DNA from: an uncultured Actinomycetes bacterium
GTDB lineage: Bacteria; Actinomycetota; Actinomycetes; Mycobacteriales; Mycobacteriaceae
DNA length: 64,000 bases
Reading direction: 5' to 3'
Assembly: GCA_903877095.1 (NCBI GenBank)
Contig: CAIRCP010000101.1
Coordinates: forward strand, 38,412 to 102,411
The notes under the pieces were generated by a model that worked only from the letters and a program-made list of their open reading frames with translations, was not told the origin of the DNA and did no database searches. The translations under genes were made by a program, and so were the position numbers. Positions 63,492 through 64,000 of this stretch are shown piece by piece. Each line of letters opens with the position of its first letter. Within the stretch, counting starts at the first letter, position 1.

Positions 63492-64000
63492 GTGGCAGAC
63501 AAGAATCCCAACGACCCCCTCAACGTCGTGGACAATTACGTCGATCGGACGTACACCATCCAGCGGCTGGTGGAGCGGCCGGTGGAGAAGGTGGTAGACC
63601 GGCCGGTCACCCTTGAGCGGGTCATCGAGCGGCTGATCGTCGATACCGTCGACACGATCGTGGACAAGCCGGCCACGGTGTCGCGCATCGTTGAGCGCCC
63701 GGTGGTGACTGTCGTCGACGAGGTCGTCGATCGCCCGGTGAAGGTGAGCCGCCAGCTGGAGCGCCCGATCGTCACCGTCGTCGACGAGGTCGTCGATCGC
63801 CCGGTGAAGGTGAGCCGTCAGCTTGAGCGCCCGATCGTCACCGTCGAGGACCGCGTCGTCGACAAGCCGGTCAAGGTCGTCCGCCAGCTGGAGCGCCCGG
63901 TCGTCACCGTCGAGGACCGCGTCGTCGACAACCCCGTCAAGGTGAGCCGTCTGCTGGAGCGCCCCGTCGTCACCGTCGAGGACCGCGTCGTCGACAAGCC
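63492..64000 (+). CDS. Valine/proline-rich protein of tandem 22-residue repeats, partial (C-terminus off window)
   Basis: 169 residues seen, starting GTG 63492 with AAAAGGGAG 6 bases upstream. N-terminus ADKNPNDPLNVVDNYVDRTY is soluble, no signal or membrane span. From about residue 27 come repeats: degenerate to residue 68 (ERPVEKVVDRPVTLERVI...), then regular 22-residue units at 69-90, 91-112, 113-134, 135-156 and on. Unit consensus: RPVVTVEDRVVD then KPVKVSRQLE. Each holds two [ED][RK]PV cores, with prolines spaced 12 and 10 residues in turn. V-x-V alternation predicts beta strands. I do not recognise the family; a cytoskeletal, scaffold or surface role would be guesswork. Confidence 0.85.
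   Translation, partial: MADKNPNDPLNVVDNYVDRTYTIQRLVERPVEKVVDRPVTLERVIERLIVDTVDTIVDKPATVSRIVERPVVTVVDEVVDRPVKVSRQLERPIVTVVDEVVDRPVKVSRQLERPIVTVEDRVVDKPVKVVRQLERPVVTVEDRVVDNPVKVSRLLERPVVTVEDRVVDK
63696..64000 (+). repeat. 66-bp tandem DNA repeat coding the 22-residue units
   Basis: Units at 63696-63761, 63762-63827, 63828-63893, 63894-63959 and a partial one to the window end. Units 1 and 2 differ at only a few, mostly silent, positions; units 3 and 4 form a second subtype (VEDRVVDK in place of VVDEVVDR). Growth is by in-frame unequal exchange or slippage. Confidence 0.9.

Noticed and set aside
63696-64000. CRISPR-like array of 66-bp repeats
   Set aside because: No unique spacers; the repeats are contiguous, in frame and protein-coding.

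Overview
The window looks like chromosome of a non-tuberculous, probably environmental Mycobacterium (Mycolicibacterium-type). Support: very high GC, GTG starts at many genes, a complete Pup-proteasome locus, and four blocks whose gene order matches M. tuberculosis H37Rv (Rv2092c-Rv2122c, Rv1392-Rv1379, Rv2533c-Rv2540c, Rv2551c-Rv2559c) but joined differently from H37Rv. No rRNA, tRNA, insertion sequence, phage gene or CRISPR array was seen.

Layout. 1-18.7 kb: helY (cut by the window edge), tatC, tatA, the pafBC regulator pair, pafA, prcA-prcB-pup, dop, two plus-strand genes of unknown function, mpa, two MTB12/LpqK-family exported proteins, a DUF503 gene, trmI, a secreted protein, a DUF4126 membrane protein and hisG-hisE. 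Together pup, dop, pafA, mpa and prcBA form the full tag, ligate, unfold and degrade pathway, and PafBC is a DNA-damage regulator.

18.8-34.8 kb is accessory: a prokaryotic pentameric ligand-gated ion channel, an HSL-family esterase, a small haem-binding-type exported protein, then a galactoside cluster (galM, GH36 alpha-galactosidase, a frameshifted GPH symporter, GH42 beta-galactosidase, galK, a class II galT, galE), a DASS/SLC13 transporter with RCK domains and a Baeyer-Villiger-type monooxygenase. Two near-identical terminator hairpins (21379-21414 and 34762-34795) bracket the stretch from galM to the monooxygenase.

34.8-47.9 kb: the mihF-gmk-rpoZ-coaBC-metK run and the pyrimidine operon pyrR-pyrB-pyrC-(membrane protein)-carA-carB-pyrF, all on the minus strand. 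A PyrR-type RNA motif sits beside the pyrR Shine-Dalgarno. 47.9-62.9 kb: a serine hydrolase, nusB-efp-pepQ, a small membrane protein, the shikimate genes aroQ/aroB/aroK/aroC, a type A24 prepilin peptidase, aroE-mltG-ruvX, alaS and rarA. Many genes overlap by 4 bases (GTGA or ATGA), which suggests translational coupling.

62.9-64.0 kb: a 574-base gap with several inverted repeats leads to a gene, cut by the window end, that encodes tandem 22-residue Val/Pro/charged repeats. I do not recognise it. This gene, the ion channel, the galactoside cluster with its broken transporter, and several small tandem repeats (61 bp after mpa, 25 bp inside ruvX, 15 bp inside galT) are the most unusual items. At least eleven genes have a TANNNT hexamer ending 6-8 bases before an ATG or GTG, as expected for leaderless mRNAs.
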